NCBI RefSeq assembly: GCF_900094565.1
Contig: NZ_FMAF01000003.1
Span: forward strand, 124,001-188,000
Source: Martinezella lusitana
GTDB taxonomy: Bacteria; Pseudomonadota; Alphaproteobacteria; Rhizobiales; Rhizobiaceae
Direction: 5' to 3'
Length of the DNA: 64,000 nt
The notes beneath the pieces were generated by a model. It saw only the letters and a program-made list of their open reading frames with translations, had not been told where the DNA came from and searched no databases. Shown here piece after piece: positions 27,160-36,788 of the stretch (its first letter is position 1; each line of letters begins with the position of its first letter). Made by a program: the position numbers and the translations under genes.

Positions 27160-28954
27160 TCCGCCCACCGCCACCAGCCGAGGATCGGTTCTTGCCCGAT
27201 GTGCGGGCCGATTTCAGCAAAGCGGCGGTATCGCTCTCCGAAGAAGGATAGCCGATGGCGTAACCCTGAAGTTCATCGCAGCCGACCTCTGCCAGAATGC
27301 ACGCATGCTCTTCGGTCTCGACACCCTCGGCGATAACCTCGACATTCAATGTTCGGGCGATTTCGACGATCGAGCCGACGAGCCGGCGTTGCTCGTCTGA
27401 CACGGTTATCGCCGTCACCAGCTGCCGGTCGATCTTCAGCCGCTTCGGCTTCAGCTTGACCAGACCGATCAGCGAAGCATGACCCGATCCGAAATCGTCG
27501 ATTTCAATATCGATCCCCATCTCCTTGATCGCATCGATATTGGCCAGCACCCTGTCATCGGGATCGTCGAGGAAAATGGTTTCCACCAGTTCGAAGGCGA
27601 TGGCCTGGCGCGGTATCTCGAGCGCCTGCAACCCCTCGATCAAATTGGGGTCGGCAAGCCGGCGTCCGGAAATGTTGACGGCAATGCGCGGCGGCGTGAT
27701 ACCTTGCGAAACCCAGGCGGCGCGATCGGCAAGCGCGCGCTTCAACACAGCGGCATCGATCTCCGCCGTCAGCCCATATTCGTCTGCAACCTTGAGGAAC
27801 GCTGCCGGGTTCAACAGTCCCTTTTCCGGATGCCGCCAGCGTGCCAGCGCCTCCAGCCCAACGATGTGGCGGCTGCGCGCATCCACCTGGATCTGATAGA
27901 AAGGCTCGATCTGACGCAGCACAGGCGCCAACCGCAACTCGTCGGCCAGCTGACGTTCCGTGTGCAGATCGGACTGGAGCTGCGGCGTGAAGAATTCGAC
28001 CCGATTGCGCCCGAGCTTCTTGGCCTGGAAAAGCGCCACGTCGGATTCTGCCAGCAGATTGCCCGCGCGGTCAGCCCGGCTTGAGGCCACGCCAACGGAT
28101 GCGCCGATCCGCAGCATTTCATTGCCGAAGCGCACTTCGCGCCGCAATCGCGAGAGAATATCGTCCGCAATGGCTTCCAGCTTTTCGGCACTGCCGACAT
28201 TGGCCAAAACAGCGACGAATTCGTCGCCGCCGACACGGGCCACAATGTCGTTGGCGGTGATCGCGCCGGAGATACGCGCGGCCGCGCTCTGCAGGGTCGC
28301 ATCCCCGGCCGCATGGCCCCATTTGTCGTTGATCTCCTTGAAGCCGTCGAGATCGATATGGAGCACGGCCAATGTCTGCCCGGCATTATCCTTGCGCAAT
28401 TCGGCCAGCCGCCGGTCGAAATAGCGTCGATTGGGAAGGCCGGTCAGATAATCGTGATCGGCGGCATGCTCGATACGCGCGCGGCTTTGCTCGAGCGCCA
28501 CCGCGCGCGCTTCGGCGATGGCCTTCTGGCTGCTGAGCTCGCGATTGAGCAGGACGTCGGCGGTGACATCCCATTCCGCACCGATGAAGGACGGCGCACC
28601 ATCGGGACCTTCATAGAAATGAGCGCGTGAGCGCAGATGCCGCACCTCTCCGCCCGGCAGGACGACGCGAAACTGCGAGTTATAGAAACCCCTTTCGCCA
28701 AGGGCGGCCTGAAAGTCGCTAAGCGCCTCTTCAACGTCTTCGGGGTGCAGGGCTTTCAGCCAGACATCGGACGATACCTTGCGATCCTGGCGACCGGTCC
28801 CGTAGAGCTTGTGCATCTGGGGATCCCAGAGCAGTTCCTCATCCTTGATATTGTGCTGCCAGACACCGATTTGAGACGCCTCCAGCGCAAGCTCCAGCCT
28901 TCTCAAAAGGTCCTGGAACTCTTCCTCTGTTCGCCCTGACGCCGCCTCTGCCAA
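27122..28954 (-). CDS. PAS-GGDEF-EAL protein, cyclic-di-GMP synthesis/turnover
   Basis: A 610-residue signalling protein. A PAS/PAC sensor covers about residues 15-135, followed by a diguanylate cyclase domain with intact GGDEF at 242-246 and a phosphodiesterase domain with EAL at 368-370, NISG near 427 and DDFGSGHASL near 486. The inhibitory I-site position reads TAND, not RxxD. No transmembrane segment is seen, so it should be cytosolic. The start is a TTG at 28954 with AAGGGGG upstream. Its last 38 bases overlap the 3' end of the yeiH-family gene. Confidence 0.9.
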   Translation of the reverse strand: MAEAASGRTEEEFQDLLRRLELALEASQIGVWQHNIKDEELLWDPQMHKLYGTGRQDRKVSSDVWLKALHPEDVEEALSDFQAALGERGFYNSQFRVVLPGGEVRHLRSRAHFYEGPDGAPSFIGAEWDVTADVLLNRELSSQKAIAEARAVALEQSRARIEHAADHDYLTGLPNRRYFDRRLAELRKDNAGQTLAVLHIDLDGFKEINDKWGHAAGDATLQSAAARISGAITANDIVARVGGDEFVAVLANVGSAEKLEAIADDILSRLRREVRFGNEMLRIGASVGVASSRADRAGNLLAESDVALFQAKKLGRNRVEFFTPQLQSDLHTERQLADELRLAPVLRQIEPFYQIQVDARSRHIVGLEALARWRHPEKGLLNPAAFLKVADEYGLTAEIDAAVLKRALADRAAWVSQGITPPRIAVNISGRRLADPNLIEGLQALEIPRQAIAFELVETIFLDDPDDRVLANIDAIKEMGIDIEIDDFGSGHASLIGLVKLKPKRLKIDRQLVTAITVSDEQRRLVGSIVEIARTLNVEVIAEGVETEEHACILAEVGCDELQGYAIGYPSSESDTAALLKSARTSGKNRSSAGGGGRTTGSARRRSERS

Positions 28955-29088
28955 CCGGCTTCACCCCCTTGGGACACATTGAGAGATTACGCACATGCAA
29001 CTGATATATTTGCACTACTCCCTTACACGAACTTTAATGCCCGCGCGCGTGTCGTGACCTAGTCTGCGATTTCCCTCGATATCCTTAG

Positions 29089-30873
29089 CTAATGATTGTG
29101 CCGCGGCGGATTGGCCGCGATGTTGCGGAAATCGGCCGAGCCCTCGAGCACGGCACCATCGGACAGCTGCGTCACGGAGCGGCGATAGATGCGCTGCCAT
29201 GGCGTTGCGTCGGGCGGGACGGCCGGGATGCCATCGCCCTTTCGACGCTCGATTTCCGTTTCGTCCACCAGCATGTCGCAGCGCCCGTGATTGAAATCGA
29301 TACGAATGATATCGCCGGTGCGCAACCAGGCAAGCCCTCCACCCGCCGCACTCTCCGGCGAAGCGTTGAGGATCGAGGGGCTGTCGGCCGTGCCCGACTG
29401 ACGCCCATCGCCAATTGTGGGCAGGCTACGGATGCCGCGCTTCAGAAGCGCGTCCGGCGGCTGCATGTTGACCACTTCGGCCGATCCCGGCCAGCCGATC
29501 GGCCCGGCACCGCGGATGACGAGGATGGTTCTCTCGTCGATGCCGAGATCGGCGTCGTTGATGCGCCTGTGATAGTCCTCGGATCCGTCGAAGACCACCG
29601 CCCTGCCCTCGAACACGCCTTCTTGGCCCGGCTCCTGCAGATAACGAAGGCGGAAGTCTTCCGATATGACGCTCATCTTCATGATGGCGAAATCGAAGAG
29701 ATTGCCCTTCAGCACGAGGAAGCCGGCCCGCTCTTTCAACGGCGCCGCGAAGGGGCGGATAACCTCTCGATCCGTCGCTTCGCGCCCCTTCAGATTCTCT
29801 GTCATCGTCCTGCCGGTCACCGTCGGACAGTCGCCATCGAGCTTGCCGGCCTGCAGCAGCTCCCACATCACGGCGGGTACGCCGCCGGCACGGTGGAAGC
29901 GTTCGCCGAGATAGGCACCCGCAGGCTGCACATTGGCCAGAAGCGGAATGTCGAAACCATGCACCTGCCAGTCGTCGGGATAGAGCTCGACGCCGGCATG
30001 CTTGGCCATCGCGGCCAAATGCGGCTGCGCATTGGTCGATCCGCCGATGGCGGAATTGACCCGGATGGCATTCAGGAAGGCCTGCCGCGTCAGCACGTCG
30101 GACGGCTTGATGTCCTCAAGTACCAGTTCGACGGCGCGCCGCCCGGTGCGATAGGCCATCTGACCGCGCTCGCGATAGGCGCCGGGAATGGCCGCGCAGC
30201 CGGTAAGCGACATGCCGAGCGCCTCGGCCATCGCATTCATGGTCGAGGCCGTTCCCATCGTATTGCAGTGACCCACCGAAGGAGCAGAGGCGAGTGACGC
30301 CTCCATGAATTCCTCTTCGTCGATCTCTCCGGCCGCCAGCTTGCGGCGCGAACGCCAGATCACCGTGCCGGACCCGGCAAGCTCGCCATCGTGCCAGCCA
30401 TCCAGCATCGGCCCGCCTGACAGCACGATCGCCGGAATATTCACGGTGGAGGCCGCCATCAGCGCCGACGGCGTGGTCTTGTCACAGCCGGTCGTCAGCA
30501 CAACCCCGTCGAGCGGATAGCCGTAGAGCACCTCGACGAGGCCGAGATAGGCGAGATTGCGGTCGAGCGCGGCCGTTGGGCGCTTGCAGTTCTCGAAGAT
30601 CGGATGGGTCGGAAATTCGATCGGAATGCCGCCCGCGTCGCGAATGCCGTCGCGCACGCGCTTGGCAAGATCGAGATGATGGCGGTTGCAGGGCGTGAGA
30701 TCGCTGCCGCTCTGGGCGATGCCGATGATCGGCTTGCCCGAACGCAGCTCTTCCGGCGTGATGCCGTAATTCATGAAGCGCTCCAGATAGAGCGCGGTCA
30801 TATCGATGTGATCCGGATTGTCGAACCAATCCTGGGAACGCAGGCGACGCCTGGATGCAGCCTTATCGCTCAT
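29089..30873 (-). CDS. IlvD/Edd family sugar-acid dehydratase (L-arabinonate dehydratase-like)
   Basis: A 594-residue iron-sulfur dehydratase. The three cluster cysteines are visible in [20 protein letters not shown] and [10 protein letters not shown], as in [2Fe-2S] sugar-acid dehydratases of rhizobia (L-arabinonate and D-xylonate types) rather than the biosynthetic IlvD. The product would be a 2-keto-3-deoxy sugar acid. The ATG at 30873 is used because the longer frame extends into the preceding dehydrogenase gene. It follows that gene by 7 bases. D-xylonate, gluconate or another aldonate remains possible. Confidence 0.87.
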   Translation of the reverse strand: MSDKAASRRRLRSQDWFDNPDHIDMTALYLERFMNYGITPEELRSGKPIIGIAQSGSDLTPCNRHHLDLAKRVRDGIRDAGGIPIEFPTHPIFENCKRPTAALDRNLAYLGLVEVLYGYPLDGVVLTTGCDKTTPSALMAASTVNIPAIVLSGGPMLDGWHDGELAGSGTVIWRSRRKLAAGEIDEEEFMEASLASAPSVGHCNTMGTASTMNAMAEALGMSLTGCAAIPGAYRERGQMAYRTGRRAVELVLEDIKPSDVLTRQAFLNAIRVNSAIGGSTNAQPHLAAMAKHAGVELYPDDWQVHGFDIPLLANVQPAGAYLGERFHRAGGVPAVMWELLQAGKLDGDCPTVTGRTMTENLKGREATDREVIRPFAAPLKERAGFLVLKGNLFDFAIMKMSVISEDFRLRYLQEPGQEGVFEGRAVVFDGSEDYHRRINDADLGIDERTILVIRGAGPIGWPGSAEVVNMQPPDALLKRGIRSLPTIGDGRQSGTADSPSILNASPESAAGGGLAWLRTGDIIRIDFNHGRCDMLVDETEIERRKGDGIPAVPPDATPWQRIYRRSVTQLSDGAVLEGSADFRNIAANPPRHNH

Positions 30874-30880
30874 CTTTTCC

Positions 30881-31765
30881 TCAAGCCTTTCCTCGGGCAT
30901 TCTTGTCTTCCAAATGCTGCAGCAAACCGCTGTGATCCTGTTCGCCGCCGCCATTTTCAACGAATTCGGCAAATTCGGTCCTGACGATTTCAGTCAGCGG
31001 CAGGTGAAGCGACAGGCTTTGCGCGGCAGCAAGAACCGTATCGAGATCCTTCAGCTGGTTGCGGGCCGTTCCGCCCGGCTCGAAATTACGCTCGATCATG
31101 CGCTGGCCGTGCAGGTCCAGGATTCTGCTTTCAGCAAAACCACCGCGAATGGCGGCACGGAACGCCTCGCGCGATCCACCACCGGCTTCGACCAGCAACA
31201 TCGCTTCCGCGACGGCACCGATCGTCACCGCGACGATCTGCTGATTGCCGAGCTTGGCAAGCTGGCCGGTGCCGCTCGGCCCGACGCGAGTCACGCGACC
31301 GAGCGGTGCCATCACATCGCGAACGCTGTCTATGATATCGGCATCGCCACCGGCCATGATGGCCAAAGTTCCGGCCATAGCGCCGGCCACACCGCCGGAG
31401 ACCGGCGCATCGATATGCCGAATGCCGCGTTCGGCAAGCTTGAATGCGTGTTCACGCGCGACCGCCGGCGATATCGAGCTGTTGTCGATGACAACGGCAC
31501 CTGGCTCCAGCGCGTCGGCCACCCCGCTGCCGAACAGGACTTCGCTGACGGCGCCGCCATTGGTCAGCATGGTAAAGAGCACCGATGCACCCCGCGCCGC
31601 CTCGGCGGCAGTGGCGGCCAGGGTCGCGCCATCATCCGCCAAGGGATCGGCCTTGCTACGGTCGCGATTCCAGACGGTGACCGGAAAGCCGGCGGCCAGC
31701 AGCCGCCGCGCCATCGGCGCTCCCATCAGACCCGTTCCGAGAAAGGCGATCTTTCTGCCGCTCAT
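30881..31765 (-). CDS. NAD(P)-dependent oxidoreductase, 3-hydroxyisobutyrate dehydrogenase family
   Basis: A 294-residue beta-hydroxyacid dehydrogenase. The Rossmann motif [15 protein letters not shown] is at residues 8-22, the substrate-binding [11 protein letters not shown] near 117-127, and the catalytic lysine in KLGNQQ near 170. The family includes tartronate semialdehyde reductase and 3-hydroxyisobutyrate dehydrogenase. It is the first gene of a two-gene unit with the sugar-acid dehydratase 7 bases downstream, suggesting that it handles a hydroxy- or oxo-acid in the same sugar-acid route. Confidence 0.88.
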   Translation of the reverse strand: MSGRKIAFLGTGLMGAPMARRLLAAGFPVTVWNRDRSKADPLADDGATLAATAAEAARGASVLFTMLTNGGAVSEVLFGSGVADALEPGAVVIDNSSISPAVAREHAFKLAERGIRHIDAPVSGGVAGAMAGTLAIMAGGDADIIDSVRDVMAPLGRVTRVGPSGTGQLAKLGNQQIVAVTIGAVAEAMLLVEAGGGSREAFRAAIRGGFAESRILDLHGQRMIERNFEPGGTARNQLKDLDTVLAAAQSLSLHLPLTEIVRTEFAEFVENGGGEQDHSGLLQHLEDKNARGKA

Positions 31766-31823
31766 GGCAAGCGTCCTCCGACATAAATTTGTGCCGGCCC
31801 CGCCATCGCGCGGCCACTGATTA

Positions 31824-31840
31824 TGCCGATCGATTCGGCA
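31824..31840. promoter_or_regulatory. Dyad upstream of the dehydrogenase/dehydratase unit
   Basis: Arms TGCCGA and TCGGCA with spacer TCGAT, lying 59 bases upstream of the dehydrogenase start codon. Possible repressor site; the regulator is not in this window. Confidence 0.35.
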
Positions 31841-32034
31841 AGGACGTCATGCACGCAATCCTCCTCGAGCCTCGAGCGTCAAGAGCAACTCCTCTTGCCC
31901 GACGCACGTCAATCAACTCGTCCAAGAGCTTGATAAACCTATGGTGCCAGCATGCAAAAGAAATCGGCGCGCATACGGCAAATTCTTCAAAAAATCAGAT
32001 GATCGAAGCGGCAGGAGTGAAAAAGTGGCCGCAT

Positions 32035-32069
32035 AAAAACAAAAAGGGCGGGACCTTGCGGTCCCGCCC
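32035..32069 (-). terminator. Rho-independent terminator of the RND operon
   Basis: On the minus strand a perfect 10-base stem GGGCGGGACC/GGTCCCGCCC with a 4-base loop is followed by TTTTTGTTTTT. It starts 30 bases after the stop of the RND permease gene and is the clearest intrinsic terminator in the window. Confidence 0.92.
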
Positions 32070-32098
32070 GTGAACGTATCCGGCACCGGAGTACCACT

Positions 32099-35000
32099 CT
32101 ATTCGGCGGCGATCGGAAGCACCTCGGCCGAATGGTCGTTGTCGTTGTGATGGTGCTGCTTCAGCGGACGGTTGCCCGTCAGATTGCGGATCAGCACGTA
32201 GAATACCGGCGTCATGAAGATGCCGAAGAAGGTCACGCCGATCATGCCGGCGAACACCGCCACGCCCATGGCCGCACGCATCTCGGCACCGGCACCGGTG
32301 GAGGTAACGAGCGGGACGACGCCCATGATAAAGGCCATGGAGGTCATCAGGATCGGGCGCAGACGCAGGCGGCTGGCCTCGATAGCGGCCTGTACCGGCT
32401 TGCGGCCTTCCAACTCCAGCTCGCGGGCGAATTCCACGATCAGGATCGCATTCTTCGCCGAGAGGCCCACCAACACCATCAAGCCGATCTGCGTGAAGAT
32501 GTTGTTGTCGCCACCCGTCAACCAGACGCCCGTCAAGGCAGCCAGCACGCCCATCGGCACGATCATGACGATCGCAAGCGGCAGCGTGACGCTCTCATAC
32601 TGGGCAGCCAGCACGAGGTAAACGAGCAGCAGGGCCAAAGGGAAGATGATGATACCCGAGCTGCCGGCCAGGATCTGCTGGTAGGTCAGATCCGTCCATT
32701 CGAAACTGATGCCCTTGGGCAAGGTTTCGTTGGCGATACGCTCCACGGCCGCCTGTGCCTGACCGGACGAAAAGCCCGGAGCCGGACCGCCGTTGATATC
32801 GGCGGCGAGGAAGCCGTTGTAACGCGTCGTCCGCTCGGGACCGGTGCTGGCCTCGACCTTCAAGAGCGCCGACAGCGGGATCATCTGACCCGATGCCGAA
32901 CGGACTTTCAACTGGCCGATGTCGCTTGCATGAGCACGGAACTGGGCGTCTGCCTGCACACGCACACTGTAGGTACGACCAAAGGCGTTGAAGTCGTTGA
33001 CATAGAGCGAACCCAGGTAGATCTGCAGCGTATCGAAGACATCCGTCACCGAGACGCCGAGCTGCTCGGCCTTGGCGCGATCAAGGTCCGCATAAAGCTG
33101 CGGCACGTTGATCTGGTAGCTCGAGAACAGGCCGGTAAGCTCCGGCGCCTGATAGGCTTTGGCGAGGAATGCCTTGTTGGCCTGGTCAAGCGCCAGGTAG
33201 CCGAGGCCGGCGCGATCCTCGATCTGCATCTTGAAGCCGCCCGTCGTGCCGAGACCCTGAACGGGCGGCGGCGGGAACATGGCGATAAAGGCGTCCTGGA
33301 TGCCGGCGAACTTCTGGTTCAACTGCATGGCGATGGCACCGCCCGACAGATTCGGCGTCGTGCGCTCCTCGAACGCCTTCAGGGTCACGAAGACGATGCC
33401 GGCGTTGGACGAGTTGGTGAAGCCGTTGATCGACAGGCCCGGGAAGGCGATGGCATGCTCGACGCCCGGCTGCTGCATGGCGATGTCGCTCATGCGGTGG
33501 ATGACGTCATCCGTCCGGTCGAGGGTCGCGCCATCAGGCAATTGCGCGAAGCCGATCAGATACTGCTTGTCCTGCTGCGGCACGAAGCCGCCCGGAACGG
33601 TCTGGAACAGGAAGTAGGTTGCGCCGATCAGAGCGATATAGATGACCATGACCAGGCTCTTCAGCGACAGGATGCCGCCGACGCCCTTGCCGTAGGCATT
33701 CGAACCACGGTTGAACACCCTGTTGAAGCCGCGGAAGAACCAGCCGAATGTCACGTCCATCACCCGCGTCAGCATGTCCTTCGGCGCGTGGTGGTCCTTC
33801 AGGAGAAGAGCCGCCAGAGCCGGAGACAAGGTCAGCGAGTTGAACGCGGAAATCACCGTCGAGATGGCGATCGTCAAGGCGAACTGACGATAGAACTGGC
33901 CCGACAGACCGGAGATGAACGCAAGCGGTACGAAGACGGCGACCAGCACGAGAGCGATCGCGATGATCGGACCCGAGACTTCCTTCATGGCGCGATAGGT
34001 TGCGTCACGCGGACTGAGGCCGTTCTCGATATTGCGCTCGACGTTCTCCACGACCACGATGGCGTCGTCCACGACGATACCGATCGCCAGCACCAGGCCG
34101 AAGAGGCTGAGCGCGTTGATCGAGAAGCCGAAGACATACATCACCGCAAAAGTACCGATGATCGAGACAGGAACGGCGATCAGCGGAATGATCGAGGCAC
34201 GCCAGGTCTGCAGGAACAGAATGACGACGACGACGACCAGCGCGATGGCTTCGAGCAGGGTATGGACGACCTTGTCGATCGAGGCACGCACGAACTGAGT
34301 GGTATCGTAGACGATCTCATACTTGACGCCATCGGGCATCGCCGTCTGCAGCTCGTTCATGGTCTTGATGACATTGTCCGAGATGGTGATCGCGTTCGAT
34401 CCCGGGGCCTGGAAGACGGGAACGGCGACCGCCGGCTTGCCGTCGAGCAGCGAGCGCAGCGAATAGTCCGACGCGCCGAGTTCGACGCGGGCGACATCGC
34501 GCAGACGCGTGATCTGACCGTTTGCGCCACTTTTGACGATGATGTTGCCGAACTCTTCCGGCGTCGTCAGACGGCCCTGGGCGTTGACGGAAAGCTGGAC
34601 GTCGAGACCGGGAACGCTGGGGGACGCGCCGATGATACCGGCGGCGGCCTGGACGTTCTGTTGACGGACGGCGTTTGCGATATCGCTGGCGGCAAGACCG
34701 CGCTCGGCGGCCTTCTGCGGATCGACCCAGACGCGCATCGAGTAATCGCCCGAACCGAACACCTGAACCTGGCCGACGCCCTCGATGCGGGCCAGACGAT
34801 CCTTGATGTTCAGCGTCGCATAGTTGCGCAGATAGGTGATGTCGTAGCGATTGTCGGGCGAGATGAGGTTGACCACCATCATCAGGTCAGGCGAGCTCTT
34901 CACCGTGGTGATGCCGAGGTCGCGGACGTTCTGCGGCAATCGCGGTTCTGCCTGCGAGACACGGTTCTGCACCAGCTGCTGCGCCTTGTCCGGATCAGTG

Positions 35001-35296
35001 CCGAGCTTGAAGGTGACCGTCAACGTCAACAGACCATCCGAGGTCGCCTGGCTGTTCATGTAGAGCATGCCGTCGACGCCGTTGATCTGCTCTTCCAGCG
35101 GCGTCGCCACTGTTTCGGCAATGACTTTCGGATTAGCGCCCGGATACTGCGCCGTGACGACGATCGAGGGCGGCACGACCTCCGGATATTCGGAGATCGG
35201 CAGCAGCCGCATGCCGATCAGGCCGGCGACCAGGATGAGGACCGATAGCACTCCGGCAAACACCGGACGGTCGACGAAAAATCTTGAGATGTTCAT
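32099..35296 (-). CDS. RND family efflux pump inner-membrane permease (HAE1 type)
   Basis: A 1065-residue proton-driven multidrug efflux permease. Hallmarks are the first transmembrane helix after MNISRFFVDRPVFAGVL, the large periplasmic loops, and in helix 4 the charged pair of the proton relay within IVVDDAIVVVENVER. The C-terminal half repeats the N-terminal fold. The ATG at 35296 matches the universally conserved RND start; the in-frame extension to 35377 does not. It is co-transcribed with the adaptor gene upstream. Length and motifs match the MexF/BepE subgroup; substrate unknown. Confidence 0.95.
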   Translation of the reverse strand: MNISRFFVDRPVFAGVLSVLILVAGLIGMRLLPISEYPEVVPPSIVVTAQYPGANPKVIAETVATPLEEQINGVDGMLYMNSQATSDGLLTLTVTFKLGTDPDKAQQLVQNRVSQAEPRLPQNVRDLGITTVKSSPDLMMVVNLISPDNRYDITYLRNYATLNIKDRLARIEGVGQVQVFGSGDYSMRVWVDPQKAAERGLAASDIANAVRQQNVQAAAGIIGASPSVPGLDVQLSVNAQGRLTTPEEFGNIIVKSGANGQITRLRDVARVELGASDYSLRSLLDGKPAVAVPVFQAPGSNAITISDNVIKTMNELQTAMPDGVKYEIVYDTTQFVRASIDKVVHTLLEAIALVVVVVILFLQTWRASIIPLIAVPVSIIGTFAVMYVFGFSINALSLFGLVLAIGIVVDDAIVVVENVERNIENGLSPRDATYRAMKEVSGPIIAIALVLVAVFVPLAFISGLSGQFYRQFALTIAISTVISAFNSLTLSPALAALLLKDHHAPKDMLTRVMDVTFGWFFRGFNRVFNRGSNAYGKGVGGILSLKSLVMVIYIALIGATYFLFQTVPGGFVPQQDKQYLIGFAQLPDGATLDRTDDVIHRMSDIAMQQPGVEHAIAFPGLSINGFTNSSNAGIVFVTLKAFEERTTPNLSGGAIAMQLNQKFAGIQDAFIAMFPPPPVQGLGTTGGFKMQIEDRAGLGYLALDQANKAFLAKAYQAPELTGLFSSYQINVPQLYADLDRAKAEQLGVSVTDVFDTLQIYLGSLYVNDFNAFGRTYSVRVQADAQFRAHASDIGQLKVRSASGQMIPLSALLKVEASTGPERTTRYNGFLAADINGGPAPGFSSGQAQAAVERIANETLPKGISFEWTDLTYQQILAGSSGIIIFPLALLLVYLVLAAQYESVTLPLAIVMIVPMGVLAALTGVWLTGGDNNIFTQIGLMVLVGLSAKNAILIVEFARELELEGRKPVQAAIEASRLRLRPILMTSMAFIMGVVPLVTSTGAGAEMRAAMGVAVFAGMIGVTFFGIFMTPVFYVLIRNLTGNRPLKQHHHNDNDHSAEVLPIAAE

Positions 35297-35394
35297 GGCA
35301 GAACCCTCTCCAGGGGGTGAATCAAGAGGACACGAGGCCCGTGCCCGCGGCCCACCGAGGCGCCACGAGCATTGCAAATCGAAACATTGGAATA

Positions 35395-35423
35395 GCGGCC
35401 GGAAGATTTCGCCTTCCGGCCGC
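35395..35423. other. Hairpin between RND adaptor and permease genes
   Basis: Perfect 11-base arms GCGGCCGGAAG and CTTCCGGCCGC with a 7-base loop sit in the 132-base spacer between the two RND genes, only 6 bases past the adaptor stop. No U-tract follows on either side, so it is more likely an mRNA-stabilising or attenuating stem than a terminator. Confidence 0.6.
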
Positions 35424-35428
35424 GCAGA

Positions 35429-36616
35429 TTACTTCGCGGCGACCTTCTCTTCCGGCTTCGGATCGACCACGGCACCGGGGCGAACCCGCTGCAGGCCGTT
35501 GATAATGACCCGGTCGCCGGCATTCAGGCCGGAATTGACGATGCGCATGCCGTCGGAGGTATCGCCGAGACTGATCGGCCGATACTCAACCTTGTTATCG
35601 GCCCCAACAACGAAGACGAACTTCTTGTCCTGGTCGGTGCCGATCGCGCGCTCGCTGATGAGGAGCTTGCTCTCGGCCTTTGGCTGGCCCATGCGCACCC
35701 TCACGAACTGGCCCGGGATAAGACGGCCGCCCGGATTGTCGAAGACGGCGCGAACGGCGATGGTGCCGCTTGCAGTATCGACTTCATTGTCGATCAGCTG
35801 CAGCTTGCCGTTGACCGGTGTGCCGTTGTCGTTCGCTGTACCGATCTGCACGGGGATCTGCTCGACCGGTGGCGCCGCGCCATTGGTGACCGGAAGTTCG
35901 GCCAGCGCCTGGGTGACCGTCTGTTCGCTCGCATTGAAGCTCGCGTAGACCGGATCGACCGAAACAAGCGTCGTCAGCGCCGGCGAGGACGAACCGGCAG
36001 CAACCAGATTGCCGACGGTAACCGCAATCTTGCCGACGCGGCCGGAAATCGGAGCGCGAACCTGCGTGTAGTCGAGGTTCAATTGCGCCGTCTGCAAGGT
36101 TGCTTGCGCCGCCTTCACATTGGCATCCGCTTCGGCGTAATTGCTGGCGCGCGTATCCATGTCGCTCTGCGAGATCGTCTTGTTCTCGAAGAGCTTTTGA
36201 CCACGGTCGACTTCGACCTTGGTCAGGTTAAGCCTGGCCTTTGCCGCTCCGACCTGGGCCTGAGCCTGGGCGACGGCCGCCTGGTAGGTTGCCGGATCGA
36301 TCGTCACCAGCAGGTCGCCCTGCTTGACCAGGGCACCTTCGCGGAATTGCACCGACTGAATTGCGCCGGCCACGCGCGGCCGGACTTCAACCCGGTCAAT
36401 GGCTTCGAGCCGCCCCGAAAACTCCTGCCATGAGGTGATGTCACGCGGCTCTACCGCAGCAACGGTGACGGGGACGGGCGGCATTGCCGCCGGGCCAGCC
36501 GCCTCGGTTGCTTGAGCGCCGCGTGGCAGCTCAAGATAGAAAGCTGCGCCTGCAACAGCCGCAGCGACACCCATGCCGGCGCCCCACAGGGCCCAGCGCT
36601 TACCGTTGGACTTCAT
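35429..36616 (-). CDS. RND efflux periplasmic adaptor (membrane fusion protein)
   Basis: A 395-residue HlyD/AcrA-type adaptor. After an N-terminal signal/anchor helix (WALWGAGMGVAAAVAGAAFY, about 8-27) come the lipoyl half-motifs VEVRPRVAGAIQSV and LVTIDPATY, an alpha-hairpin rich in AQAQAQVGAAKARLNL, and the beta-barrel domain with VRAVFDNPGGRLIPGQFVRV. It links the RND permease to an outer-membrane channel; no outer-membrane gene lies in the operon, so a shared TolC-type channel is likely. The ATG at 36616 is the natural start before the signal. Confidence 0.92.
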   Translation of the reverse strand: MKSNGKRWALWGAGMGVAAAVAGAAFYLELPRGAQATEAAGPAAMPPVPVTVAAVEPRDITSWQEFSGRLEAIDRVEVRPRVAGAIQSVQFREGALVKQGDLLVTIDPATYQAAVAQAQAQVGAAKARLNLTKVEVDRGQKLFENKTISQSDMDTRASNYAEADANVKAAQATLQTAQLNLDYTQVRAPISGRVGKIAVTVGNLVAAGSSSPALTTLVSVDPVYASFNASEQTVTQALAELPVTNGAAPPVEQIPVQIGTANDNGTPVNGKLQLIDNEVDTASGTIAVRAVFDNPGGRLIPGQFVRVRMGQPKAESKLLISERAIGTDQDKKFVFVVGADNKVEYRPISLGDTSDGMRIVNSGLNAGDRVIINGLQRVRPGAVVDPKPEEKVAAK

Positions 36617-36788
36617 GTTATTCTCTCCTTTGGCACCGCCTTGGGAAACGGGACCGAAAATTCCTAATATCTCAATACAGTCTGGGGTCCGAAGCACTGC
36701 GCATCCGCGCGAAGATCACTCCGGCTTTCTGCCTCCAACATCCCGTCCAATTCCGCGATTTCCCTCGCGATCGGGATGCTGTAGTCGA

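Larger units (their letters stand above)
31766..32098. other. Intergenic region with candidate operator and RND terminator
   Basis: Of these 333 bases, the left end is the leader of the minus-strand dehydrogenase/dehydratase unit and includes a near-perfect dyad (31824-31840). The right end carries the terminator of the RND operon (32035-32069). The middle is AT-rich; I see no gene in it. Confidence 0.5.

Noticed and set aside
32132-35248. Very long plus-strand open frame (about 1038 codons) opposite the RND permease gene
   Set aside because: It is a composition shadow of the minus-strand RND gene: charged, histidine/aspartate-rich, no domain; long antisense frames are common in high-GC DNA.
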